A stretch of DNA of 64,000 bases from Acidobacteriota bacterium. GTDB lineage: Bacteria > Acidobacteriota > Terriglobia > Terriglobales > Acidobacteriaceae. Location of the stretch: contig JAJZVX010000007.1 in NCBI GenBank assembly GCA_021846985.1, positions 1 through 64,000 on the forward strand, given 5' to 3'. The position numbers were made by a program, and so were the translations under genes. Each line of letters starts with the position of its first letter. Within the stretch, counting starts at the first letter, position 1. Below are positions 35,432 through 42,353 of this stretch, piece by piece. The notes beneath the pieces are model-generated. The model was not told where the DNA came from. It saw nothing but the letters and a program-made list of their open reading frames with translations, and ran no database searches.

Positions 35432-37726
35432 TCAGAGCTTCTGCTGCCGCTGCACGGAGCGCACGCCGTTCACCCGCCGCAGTCCCTGCACCATACGGTT
35501 CAGATGGTGAAGATCCTCGGCCTCGACAACAAACTCGATCACCGCCTCGCCGTTTTCCCCGGGGCGCAGATCGACGCCGCGGATGTTGGTGTTGTCGTCG
35601 GAGATGACCGCCGTCAGCTCCTTCAACATGCCCGCGCGATCGTCACAGTAGACGGTCATCTTCACGGGATAGCGCTGCGCATGCGCCGAAGAGCTGCCGG
35701 CGGACTGGGACCACTCGACGGCGATGCGGCGGTCGCTCTCGTAGAGAAGGTTCTGAACATTGGGGCAACTGCGCGCGTGTACGGCCACGCCTTTGCCGCG
35801 GGTGACGTAGCCGACGATAGCCTCTCCGCGAATGGGGTTGCAGCAGCGCGCGCGATAGACGAGCAGATCGTTCTGACCCTCGACCTGGAGAGAGTCGGAG
35901 CCGGTCAGGTGCAGCTTGCGCACCGCGTCCGACATGGCGGACTCGACGCTGCCGGGAGGCTTGGCGTCGGGGGTCTGTTCGCTGGCCTCGGCGCTGGCAT
36001 ATCCCGGAAAGAGCTTGTTGAGCACCTGATGGGCCGAATGCCTGCCCTGGCCAAGGGAGGCCAGCACGTCGGCCGCCGTCGCCATGCCGTATTCGCCGGC
36101 AATGCGGCTCAGGTCGTGGTCGTCAATGTGACTTACGGGCACCTTGGATTTGCGCGCCTCGCGCTCCAGCAGCTTGCGGCCAATTTCAACCGCGCGGCGC
36201 CGCTGGTCCTCGTTCAGCCAGTGCTTGATCTTGTTGCGCGCCCGCGGGCTCTTGACAAAGGTGAGCCAGTCGCGGCTGGGCTTGTGCTCTTTCTGCGTGA
36301 CAATCTCGACAATGTCGCCGGTGCGCAACCGGGTGCGCAGCGGCACCATGCGGCCATTCACCTTGGCGCCCACGCAGGTGTGGCCCACCTCGGTGTGAAT
36401 GGTGTAAGCAAAGTCGACGGGGGTGCCGTCGGCCGGAATCACTACGACCTTGCCCTTGGGCGTGAAGGTGTAAACCTCGTCGGGATAGAGATCCATCTTC
36501 AGGCTGGAGAGGAACTCGTTGGGATCGGTCATCTCCTTCTGCCACTCCACGAGCTGGCGGATCCAATTCAGCCGTTCCTCGTCCCGTGGATGGACAGCAC
36601 CCTCGCCCGCCTTGTATTTCCAGTGCGCGGCAATGCCTTCTTCGGCGATGCGGTGCATCTCCTCGGTGCGAATCTGCACCTCGAACTGGTGTCCGCCCTC
36701 GCCCATCACCGTGGTGTGCAGGGATTGATACCGGTTGGCGCGCGGAATGGCGATGAAGTCCTTGATGCGCCCCGGCACCGGCCGCCAGAGCGTGTGAATG
36801 AGACCGAAAACCGCGTAGCATGCCGCCACATCCTGCGTGATCACGCGAATCGCCAGAAGATCGTAAACCTGGTCAAAGGAAACCCGCGAGCGCTCGATCT
36901 TTTGGAAGATGGAGTAGAGGCGCTTGATGCGCCACTCCACGCGGGCAAGAATGCCGTTTTCGCGCAGTTGTTCGACCAGAACGTCTTCCACGCCGCGCAG
37001 AAACTGCTCGCCTTCGATGCGGCGGGCCTCCACGGCCGCGGAGACCTTCTCGAAACTCACCGGATCGGTGTAGCGAAAAGCAAGATCCTCCAGTTCGCCG
37101 CGCACCTTGCCCATGCCCAGCCGGTGCGCCAGCGGCGCGTAAATCTCCAGTGTTTCGCGCGCAATGGCCGTCTGGCGGTCGGGCGGAAGGTGCTCCAGCG
37201 TGCGCATGTTGTGCAGGCGGTCGGCCAGCTTGATCAGCACCACGCGCACGTCCGTCACCATCGCCAGCAGCATCTTGCGCACGTTTTCCGCCTGGCGGTC
37301 CTCGCGGTTGGCAAACTGGATTTTCTCGATCTTGGTCACGCCCTCCACGATGTGCGCTACCTGCTGCCCAAACTCCTCGGCAATCTGTTCGCTGGTAGCC
37401 GCCGTGTCCTCCACCGAATCGTGCAGCAGGCCCGCGGCAATCGCCGAAGCATCCATCCGCATCTCCGCCAGCACCTCGGCCACTTCGAGAGGATGCACAA
37501 TATACGGTTCTCCGGAAGCGCGCAACTGCCCCCGGTGATGGCGGACGCAGAAATCCCACGCCTTGCGCACAATGGCCGTATCTTCGCTGGGGCGGTTGGC
37601 CTGCACCTGCCGCAAAAGCGCCTCAAAGCGCGCTTTCACCTCCGGGGCGTCAGGGGAATCACCGGCTGCGGATGGCCGGGAAGCGCCGGAAAGTTCGGCC
37701 GGAATGGATTGGCGGACAGTCGCCAT
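35432..37726 (-). CDS. rel: bifunctional (p)ppGpp synthetase/hydrolase (RelA/SpoT family)
   Basis: A 764-residue stringent-response enzyme. The hydrolase HD domain includes VHPLEVAEVLAEM and LLHDSVEDT (about residues 75-110) and KLADRLHNMRTL. The synthetase domain has GRIKDFIAIPRANRYQSLHT (about 315-335) and the Glu of HQFEVQIRTEEMH. The RIKD motif is of the R-x-K-D type seen in bifunctional enzymes. TGS (DEVYTFTPKGKVVVIPADGT), the Cys-containing RARCCNPIRGE domain and a C-terminal ACT domain follow, so it is full length. The ATG at 37726 has a perfect TATAAT ending 5 nt upstream and no Shine-Dalgarno, suggesting a leaderless mRNA. The upstream region is full of palindromic repeats. Confidence 0.96.
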   Translation of the reverse strand: MATVRQSIPAELSGASRPSAAGDSPDAPEVKARFEALLRQVQANRPSEDTAIVRKAWDFCVRHHRGQLRASGEPYIVHPLEVAEVLAEMRMDASAIAAGLLHDSVEDTAATSEQIAEEFGQQVAHIVEGVTKIEKIQFANREDRQAENVRKMLLAMVTDVRVVLIKLADRLHNMRTLEHLPPDRQTAIARETLEIYAPLAHRLGMGKVRGELEDLAFRYTDPVSFEKVSAAVEARRIEGEQFLRGVEDVLVEQLRENGILARVEWRIKRLYSIFQKIERSRVSFDQVYDLLAIRVITQDVAACYAVFGLIHTLWRPVPGRIKDFIAIPRANRYQSLHTTVMGEGGHQFEVQIRTEEMHRIAEEGIAAHWKYKAGEGAVHPRDEERLNWIRQLVEWQKEMTDPNEFLSSLKMDLYPDEVYTFTPKGKVVVIPADGTPVDFAYTIHTEVGHTCVGAKVNGRMVPLRTRLRTGDIVEIVTQKEHKPSRDWLTFVKSPRARNKIKHWLNEDQRRRAVEIGRKLLEREARKSKVPVSHIDDHDLSRIAGEYGMATAADVLASLGQGRHSAHQVLNKLFPGYASAEASEQTPDAKPPGSVESAMSDAVRKLHLTGSDSLQVEGQNDLLVYRARCCNPIRGEAIVGYVTRGKGVAVHARSCPNVQNLLYESDRRIAVEWSQSAGSSSAHAQRYPVKMTVYCDDRAGMLKELTAVISDDNTNIRGVDLRPGENGEAVIEFVVEAEDLHHLNRMVQGLRRVNGVRSVQRQQKL

Positions 37727-37731
37727 GCTTT

Positions 37732-37737
37732 ATTATA
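37732..37737 (-). promoter_or_regulatory. -10 box of rel, suggesting a leaderless transcript
   Basis: A perfect TATAAT on the minus strand ends 5 nt before the rel ATG. Transcription would begin at or within a few bases of the start codon. The -35 region (around 37755-37760) is a poor match. Confidence 0.5.
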
Positions 37738-37850
37738 GGCCGCTTGTGTCTGCGGCGTACCCGCGCGCGCACAGAGGCAGAACCATGGCACGAACACGCA
37801 TAGGGGCCGGGGGTGAAAGTCGAGATTGCGGGGAAACCGCCCCTCAGGCA

Positions 37851-37962
37851 GGGCAAACGCATTTCAAGTTGCGGGATGATTCTGTTTTGAAAGGGCACGA
37901 CTTCAGTCGCGCCCTTTCAAAGTTGCTTCTGCTCGCGAATTGAAATCCAAATGCGTTTGCCC
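37851..37962. repeat. nested palindromic (REP/BIME-like) element
   Basis: The outer arms are a perfect 14-bp inverted repeat, GGGCAAACGCATTT (37851-37864) with AAATGCGTTTGCCC (37949-37962). Inside lies a second hairpin at 37886-37921: TTTGAAAGGGC/GCCCTTTCAAA (11 bp) closing an inner CGAC-TTCA-GTCG. The arrangement resembles repetitive extragenic palindromes. No transposase of the RAYT type is in the window. Confidence 0.65.
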
Positions 37963-38126
37963 TGGCCCCTCAGGGGCTCAAGCCCTCACATTCATCGCGC
38001 ATGTGCGGCAGCGCTGAGGCCGTGACCATCCAAAACGATGGTCAAAGCTGCTTCGTTTGCTTCATGGCATTGCCCTGAGAGGGCGCGGCATCGAGCTTGG
38101 TATGATGAACCAGAATCAAGGAGCCT

Positions 38127-39443
38127 ATGTCGCAGCCACGCACTCCCCATCACCGCGCAAAGCGGAAGGATGCTCAGAACACTCCGCTGGCCACGCCCCA
38201 GAGCAGCGTCGCGGCTGAAGCCGCGAGGGGCGTCCAGATCAGCCGCCGCGCCTCCGACCGGCTGAGGGCAGGGCATCTTTGGGTGTACGCCTCAGAGGTT
38301 GAAGCTCTCCATCTTCCGGGCGCGGGCGAGCCTCCGGCGCTGTTGGCGGTGGCAGACAATCGCGGTCTGCTGCTGGGCACGGCGCTTTACAGCCCCGCCT
38401 CGCAAATCGCGCTGCGCATGGTGGCGCGGGAGGCGATCGACGAACCCGCCTGGCTGGCGCTGCTCGAACAGCGGCTGCGCGCCGCCATCAAGCGCCGTGA
38501 ACCGCTCCTCGACGAAGCCAACGACGCCTGCCGCCTCTGTTTCAGCGAGGCGGACGAACTGCCCGGGCTGATCGCCGACAAGTACGGCAGCCTCATCATT
38601 CTGCAACTTCTGGCCAAGGGATTGGATTCGGCGGCGGTGCGAGAGACCTGCGCGCGCGTGCTGCGCGAGGAGCTGGCGCCGCGTGCCGTTCTCGAGCGTC
38701 CCGATCCGCGCATGCGCGAACTGGAAGGGCTGGCCGCGCCCGAGACGGGACCGTTGTGGGCGGCGGAAGACGGCGCCGCGAGCAGCGCCACCTTCCATCT
38801 CCATGGCCTCGCCTTCCACTACGATGCCAACTCCGGCCAGAAGACCGGCGCCTTTCTTGACCAGCGCATGAACTATGCCGCCGCTGCCGATTGGGCGCGC
38901 CGTTTGAAAACCAGCGGCCGGGCGCTCGACGTCTGCTGCTACCAGGGCGGCTTCGCGCTGCATCTGGCGCGGAGTTGCCGCGCGGTCACGGGCATCGACC
39001 AGTCGCGGGCATCGCTGGAAGTGGCGGAACGCAACCTCGCAGCCAACCGCGCCGCGATCGGCGCACAGGTGGACTGGCTGGAGGGAGACGCCTTTCAGGT
39101 TCTGCGCGACTGGTCGGAATCCGGCCAGAGCTTCGACACCATCGTCCTTGACCCGCCCGCCTTTGCCAAGAGCAAGCGCGCCGTTGCGGGCGCGCTGCGC
39201 GGGTATAAGGAGTTGAACCTGCGCGCCATGAAAATGGCGCGCCCAGGCGGTCTGCTTGTCACGTGCTCGTGTTCCCATCACGTAGGCTGGACTGACCTGG
39301 AGGGCGCCGTGGCCGCGGCCGCCGCCGATGCGCACAGGCGCGTCCGGCTGCTCGAAAGGCGCGGCGCCGCCCCCGACCATCCCGTGGTGCTCAACCTGCC
39401 GGAAACCGAATATCTGAAGTGCCTGGTGCTGGAAGTGGAGTGA
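38127..39443 (+). CDS. class I SAM-dependent rRNA methyltransferase, RlmI type
   Basis: A 438-residue cytosolic methyltransferase. The N-terminal PUA-like domain (about 38-120) has RRASDRLRAGHLWVYASEVE. The catalytic domain includes NSGQKTGAFLDQRMNY (about 232-247), the SAM motif LDVCCYQGGFALHLA (about 270-284), VTGIDQSRASLEVAERNL, the catalytic DPPAFAKSK near 350 and LVTCSCSHHVG near 377. This order matches RlmI/YccW (23S rRNA m5C1962) and related enzymes; the exact nucleotide target is not certain. AAGGAG lies 4 nt before the ATG. The N-terminal 35 residues are extra and low in conservation. Confidence 0.88.
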   Translation: MSQPRTPHHRAKRKDAQNTPLATPQSSVAAEAARGVQISRRASDRLRAGHLWVYASEVEALHLPGAGEPPALLAVADNRGLLLGTALYSPASQIALRMVAREAIDEPAWLALLEQRLRAAIKRREPLLDEANDACRLCFSEADELPGLIADKYGSLIILQLLAKGLDSAAVRETCARVLREELAPRAVLERPDPRMRELEGLAAPETGPLWAAEDGAASSATFHLHGLAFHYDANSGQKTGAFLDQRMNYAAAADWARRLKTSGRALDVCCYQGGFALHLARSCRAVTGIDQSRASLEVAERNLAANRAAIGAQVDWLEGDAFQVLRDWSESGQSFDTIVLDPPAFAKSKRAVAGALRGYKELNLRAMKMARPGGLLVTCSCSHHVGWTDLEGAVAAAAADAHRRVRLLERRGAAPDHPVVLNLPETEYLKCLVLEVE

Positions 39444-39469
39444 TCAGAAGCGTCAACCAAAAAACCGCT

Positions 39470-39511
39470 GCCATGCTGACGCTGAGCGAAGCGGAAGCAT
39501 CTGCGGTTGCT
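39470..39511 (+). repeat. dispersed intergenic repeat, copy B
   Basis: Reads GCCATGCTGACGCTGAGCGA, then AGCGGAAGCATCTGCGGTTG. It shares the CTGA-GCGAAG-ATCxGCG layout with copy A at 27563-27591. The sequence after it (CCACAACCAGCAACC) is also of a type that recurs in intergenic DNA of this group, from memory. Confidence 0.4.
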
Positions 39512-39736
39512 CTTCTCCTCATCCCCGCAAAAAACAGCCACCCACAACCAGCAACCTCCAGACGACAGTCAGCCGCCGCCCGCCCGCCATCCCGCCTCCT
39601 GCGCACGGAAAGAAACACCCGCCCGCCCCGTCTTGCAGAAAATTACGCCCCGCCATGGGAAAATGGCTTCGATCCATGCCGCAAGAACCGGCTCCCGAGC
39701 CGGAGCAACCCCGGCAAAGAGCAGAAACAAATGCAA

Positions 39737-39772
39737 TACCCCCCCCTACCCCCCTCCCACCCCAGGGGGTAT
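39737..39772. repeat. C-rich palindromic tract with G-quadruplex potential on minus strand
   Basis: ATACCCCC (39737-39744) and GGGGGTAT (39765-39772) are perfect inverted repeats. Between them are further C runs, so the plus strand has C runs of 7, 6, 3 and 4. Read on the minus strand these are four G runs with 1- to 2-nt spacers, a classic quadruplex pattern. Confidence 0.6.
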
Positions 39773-40151
39773 CTGGTAAATGATTGAAAACAAGGAATAA
39801 GAACCGTACAATTATCACGATGCGGTACATTTTGACCCAAAATTCGCCTGTTTGTGCAGCTTTTGCCGGGTGTCGGGCCTCCATCTTCCCGCGCCGGGCC
39901 TTTTCCTCTCCAAAGGAAGAAAAAAGTCCCTTGCATCACCGCTTCCTCGCCATGCGGGAGCCGCGCAACCGCGCCCCGGCTCTCTTCACCAGGGCGCTCG
40001 CCGCGCTTCGAAATTGGATTCTTCCGAAAGCAGACATCGGGCCAGTACGGCGCCTGGAAATGAACCGCCGGCGCGCAGAACTCCTTGCGGCGCTCTGACT
40101 CCACCTTTTGAACGATTCTAGTCCGGATTTCGTCCCCGTATACTGGGCTGC

Positions 40152-41969
40152 ATGTTGGCCGCCCTTCGCTTCCCCCCCCTTCTTGCTCTCCTGGCTGCCG
40201 GATCGTCCCTGCTCCTCTCTGCGCAGGCGCCGGCCGGCTCTGCAACCCCGGCCCAGATCCCTGCGGGGCAGGCCACCGGTGCGCCCCAGCCCGCTCAGCT
40301 TGACGCCCAGCGCCGCCCCATCACCGAAGGCGACTTTGTCGCCTCCGGCCCCGTCATCTTCAGCGACGACTCCGCCCACGCCGGCCTCACCTCCTGGACC
40401 CACAAAATGGGCACCCCCGCCAAAAACTACATTGTCGAAACCAAAGGCTCCGGCGTCGCTCTGCTCGACTACGACAACGACGGCTGGCTCGACATCTATC
40501 TGGTCAACGGCTCCACGGTCGACGCCCTCACCGGCAAGGTCACCCCGCCGCACGCCGCCCTCTTCCACAACAATCACGACGGAACCTTCACCAACGTCGC
40601 GGAAAAAGCCGGCGTCACCAACGACCGCTGGGGCATGGGCGTCGCCATCGGTGATTACGACAACGACGGCTGGCCCGACATCTACGTCACCAACGTCGGA
40701 AAGAACCGTCTCTACCACAACAACCACGATGGAACCTTTACCGACGTGGCCGAAAAGGCCGGCGTCCAGCTCGGCAACTGGTCCTCCGGCGCCACCTTTG
40801 GCGACTACGACGGCGACGGCCGCCTCGATCTCTTCGTCGCCGGTTACGTCCATTGGGACTGGAACCATTTGCCGGCTTCGCCTGGCGGCGCCACCAACGC
40901 CTTCTGCACCTTCCGCGGCGAGCCCGTGGCCTGCGGACCGCGCGGCCTCAAGGGCGAGTCCGACCACCTCTTCCACAACAACGGCGACGGCACCTTTACC
41001 GACGTCAGCGAGAAAGCCGGCGTGGCCGATAAGCCCGGCTACTACGGCCTCGGCGCCGTCTTCACCGACGTCAACAACGACGGCAAGCCCGACCTGCTGG
41101 TCGGCAACGACTCCACGCCCAACTACCTCTACATCAACAAGGGCGACGGCGCCTTTGAAGACGACAGTTACGCCTCCGGATTTGCCGTCAACTCCGCCGG
41201 AAGCGAGACCGCATCCATGGGCCTGGCCGTGGGCGACTACCAGAACAACGGCCAGAATGCCGTCTTTAACACCACCTTTTCCGACAGCTACAAGCCCTTC
41301 TACCAGAACGAGGGCGACGGCAACTTCACCGACATCAGCGACCAGCTCGGCATCGCCGAAGTCTCCACGCCCTTCCTCAGTTGGGGCGATGCTTTCCTCG
41401 ACTACGACAACGACGGCTACAAGGATCTGCTCATGTCCGACGGCCACGTCTACCCGCAGGCCGACCAATACAACTGGGGCACAAGCTGGGCCGAGCGTCC
41501 CATGCTCTTCCACAACCTCGACGGCAAGCGCTTCGCGCCCGTCCCGGCGGTCGAGGGTACCGGCCTCGCCCTGGTCATCGCCGGCCGCGGCATGGCCGTC
41601 GGCGACCTCTTCAACAACGGCAAGCTCGACGCCGTGATCAATGTGATGGACGGCCACCCGGTCCTGCTGCGCAACGTCAGTCCCGACCGCAACCACTGGA
41701 TCGAGCTCAAGCTCATCGGCGGCGACAAAAGCCCCCGTGACGCCGTCGGCGCCACCGTCTACATCACGGCGAACGGCATGAAGCAGCGGGGCGACGTTCT
41801 TTCTGGAGGCAGCTATCTCTCCAACAACGACCCCCGCCCGCATTTCGGTCTCGGCCAGGCAACCACGGTTCAGGACATCGAGGTGCACTGGCCCGGCGGC
41901 AAAATCGAGCACTTCACCGTACCCGGCATCGACCGCATCATCACTCTCACCGAGGGCGCCGGCAAATAG
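40152..41969 (+). CDS. exported FG-GAP/VCBS repeat protein with ASPIC/UnbV domain (CRTAC1-like)
   Basis: A 605-residue secreted protein with a signal peptide (LLALLAAGSSLLLSAQA). Calcium-binding FG-GAP/VCBS repeats recur along the protein: LDYDNDGWLDIYLVN, GDYDNDGWPDIYVTN, GDYDGDGRLDLFVAG, TDVNNDGKPDLLVGN and LDYDNDGYKDLLMSDG. The C-terminal ASPIC/UnbV module runs NHWIELKLIGGDKSPRDAVG to VQDIEVHWPGGKIEHF (about 510-590). Such proteins form beta-propellers with Asp-rich calcium loops; functions in bacteria are mostly unknown, with extracellular binding or adhesion likely. The start at 40152 is the first ATG before the signal peptide. Codons are strongly C-ending. It is monocistronic. Confidence 0.93.
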   Translation: MLAALRFPPLLALLAAGSSLLLSAQAPAGSATPAQIPAGQATGAPQPAQLDAQRRPITEGDFVASGPVIFSDDSAHAGLTSWTHKMGTPAKNYIVETKGSGVALLDYDNDGWLDIYLVNGSTVDALTGKVTPPHAALFHNNHDGTFTNVAEKAGVTNDRWGMGVAIGDYDNDGWPDIYVTNVGKNRLYHNNHDGTFTDVAEKAGVQLGNWSSGATFGDYDGDGRLDLFVAGYVHWDWNHLPASPGGATNAFCTFRGEPVACGPRGLKGESDHLFHNNGDGTFTDVSEKAGVADKPGYYGLGAVFTDVNNDGKPDLLVGNDSTPNYLYINKGDGAFEDDSYASGFAVNSAGSETASMGLAVGDYQNNGQNAVFNTTFSDSYKPFYQNEGDGNFTDISDQLGIAEVSTPFLSWGDAFLDYDNDGYKDLLMSDGHVYPQADQYNWGTSWAERPMLFHNLDGKRFAPVPAVEGTGLALVIAGRGMAVGDLFNNGKLDAVINVMDGHPVLLRNVSPDRNHWIELKLIGGDKSPRDAVGATVYITANGMKQRGDVLSGGSYLSNNDPRPHFGLGQATTVQDIEVHWPGGKIEHFTVPGIDRIITLTEGAGK

Positions 41970-42200
41970 AGCACAGGCCGCGTACAGCGCCCTCGATCCA
42001 CTTTGCGCAGGTTACAGGGAACCGGAAGACAAGCGGTTCGCATCTTGACAACGCCACCTGCGCAGAAACGCGCGCATCGGACTGAACCATACCGACCCGC
42101 CACAAGCCCAGTCCTGCAGGCTTCACACGAACAGAAATCTGCGAAATCCACCTCCTCCCGGTTTGCCAACCGGCCCCGGAAGTGGTTCAATCAGAGTATT
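41970..42200. other. intergenic region upstream of the TPP riboswitch
   Basis: 231 bp without a gene. It includes the probable thiamine-operon promoter at 42163-42191. A TTGACA at 42046 has no partner -10 at a usable distance. Confidence 0.4.
42163..42191 (+). promoter_or_regulatory. probable promoter of the thiamine operon
   Basis: TTGCCA (42163-42168), a 17-bp spacer and TTCAAT (42186-42191). The predicted start site at about 42198 falls three bases before the first paired base of the riboswitch, as expected. Confidence 0.45.
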
Positions 42201-42279
42201 GAAACAGGGGTGCTCCACCAGGGTGGGGCTGAGAAATACCCTCGAACCCGATCCGGATAATACCGGCGTGGGAAGTTTC
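42201..42279 (+). promoter_or_regulatory. TPP riboswitch (THI element)
   Basis: The conserved core is present in order: AGGGGTGC (42206-42213), GGGGCTGAGAAATACCC (42225-42241), GAACCCGATCCGGATAATAC (42244-42263) and CGGCGTGGGAA (42264-42274). P1 forms between GAAAC (42201-42205) and GTTTC (42275-42279). It binds thiamine pyrophosphate and should turn off the downstream operon when the cofactor is plentiful. No terminator with a U-run follows, which points to control of translation. Confidence 0.95.
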
Positions 42280-42293
42280 CCGGGCTCACATGC

Positions 42294-42350
42294 CCTCTTC
42301 CTCGATTGGCGGTGCGCGCCCTTGTTTCAGAACGTTTGAAACGAGGGAGG
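42294..42350 (+). promoter_or_regulatory. expression platform: ribosome-site sequestering helix
   Basis: CCTC-TT-CCTCG (42294-42304) can pair with CGAGGGAGG (42342-42350), which contains the Shine-Dalgarno of the TonB receptor; a two-base TT bulge separates the two helices of the pairing. A second hairpin, GTTTC/GAAAC (about 42324-42342), lies between them and offers an alternative partner for the P1 strands. How the aptamer switches between these is inferred. Confidence 0.5.
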
Positions 42351-42353
42351 GTC

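Larger units (their letters stand above)
37727..38126. other. repeat-rich divergent intergenic region
   Basis: 400 bp between rel and the RlmI-type gene, with no protein gene. It contains the nested palindrome at 37851-37962 (separate entry), CCCCTCAGGGG near 37966, and an 8-bp hairpin TGACCATC/GATGGTCA (38023-38044). AAGGAG lies 4 nt before the ATG at 38127. Confidence 0.5.
39444..40151. other. 708-bp intergenic region with repeats, no supported gene
   Basis: Contains a diverged copy of the dispersed repeat (39470-39511), a C-rich palindromic tract (39737-39772), and an AT-rich stretch (39773-39850) that could carry a promoter for the FG-GAP gene. Open frames on both strands here (for example from 39784) have biased, low-complexity translations and no ribosome sites, so I do not call them genes. 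Confidence 0.5.

Noticed and set aside
39784..40098. 104-codon frame upstream of the FG-GAP gene
   Set aside because: No Shine-Dalgarno, odd composition, overlap with repeat-type sequence, and no recognisable protein features.
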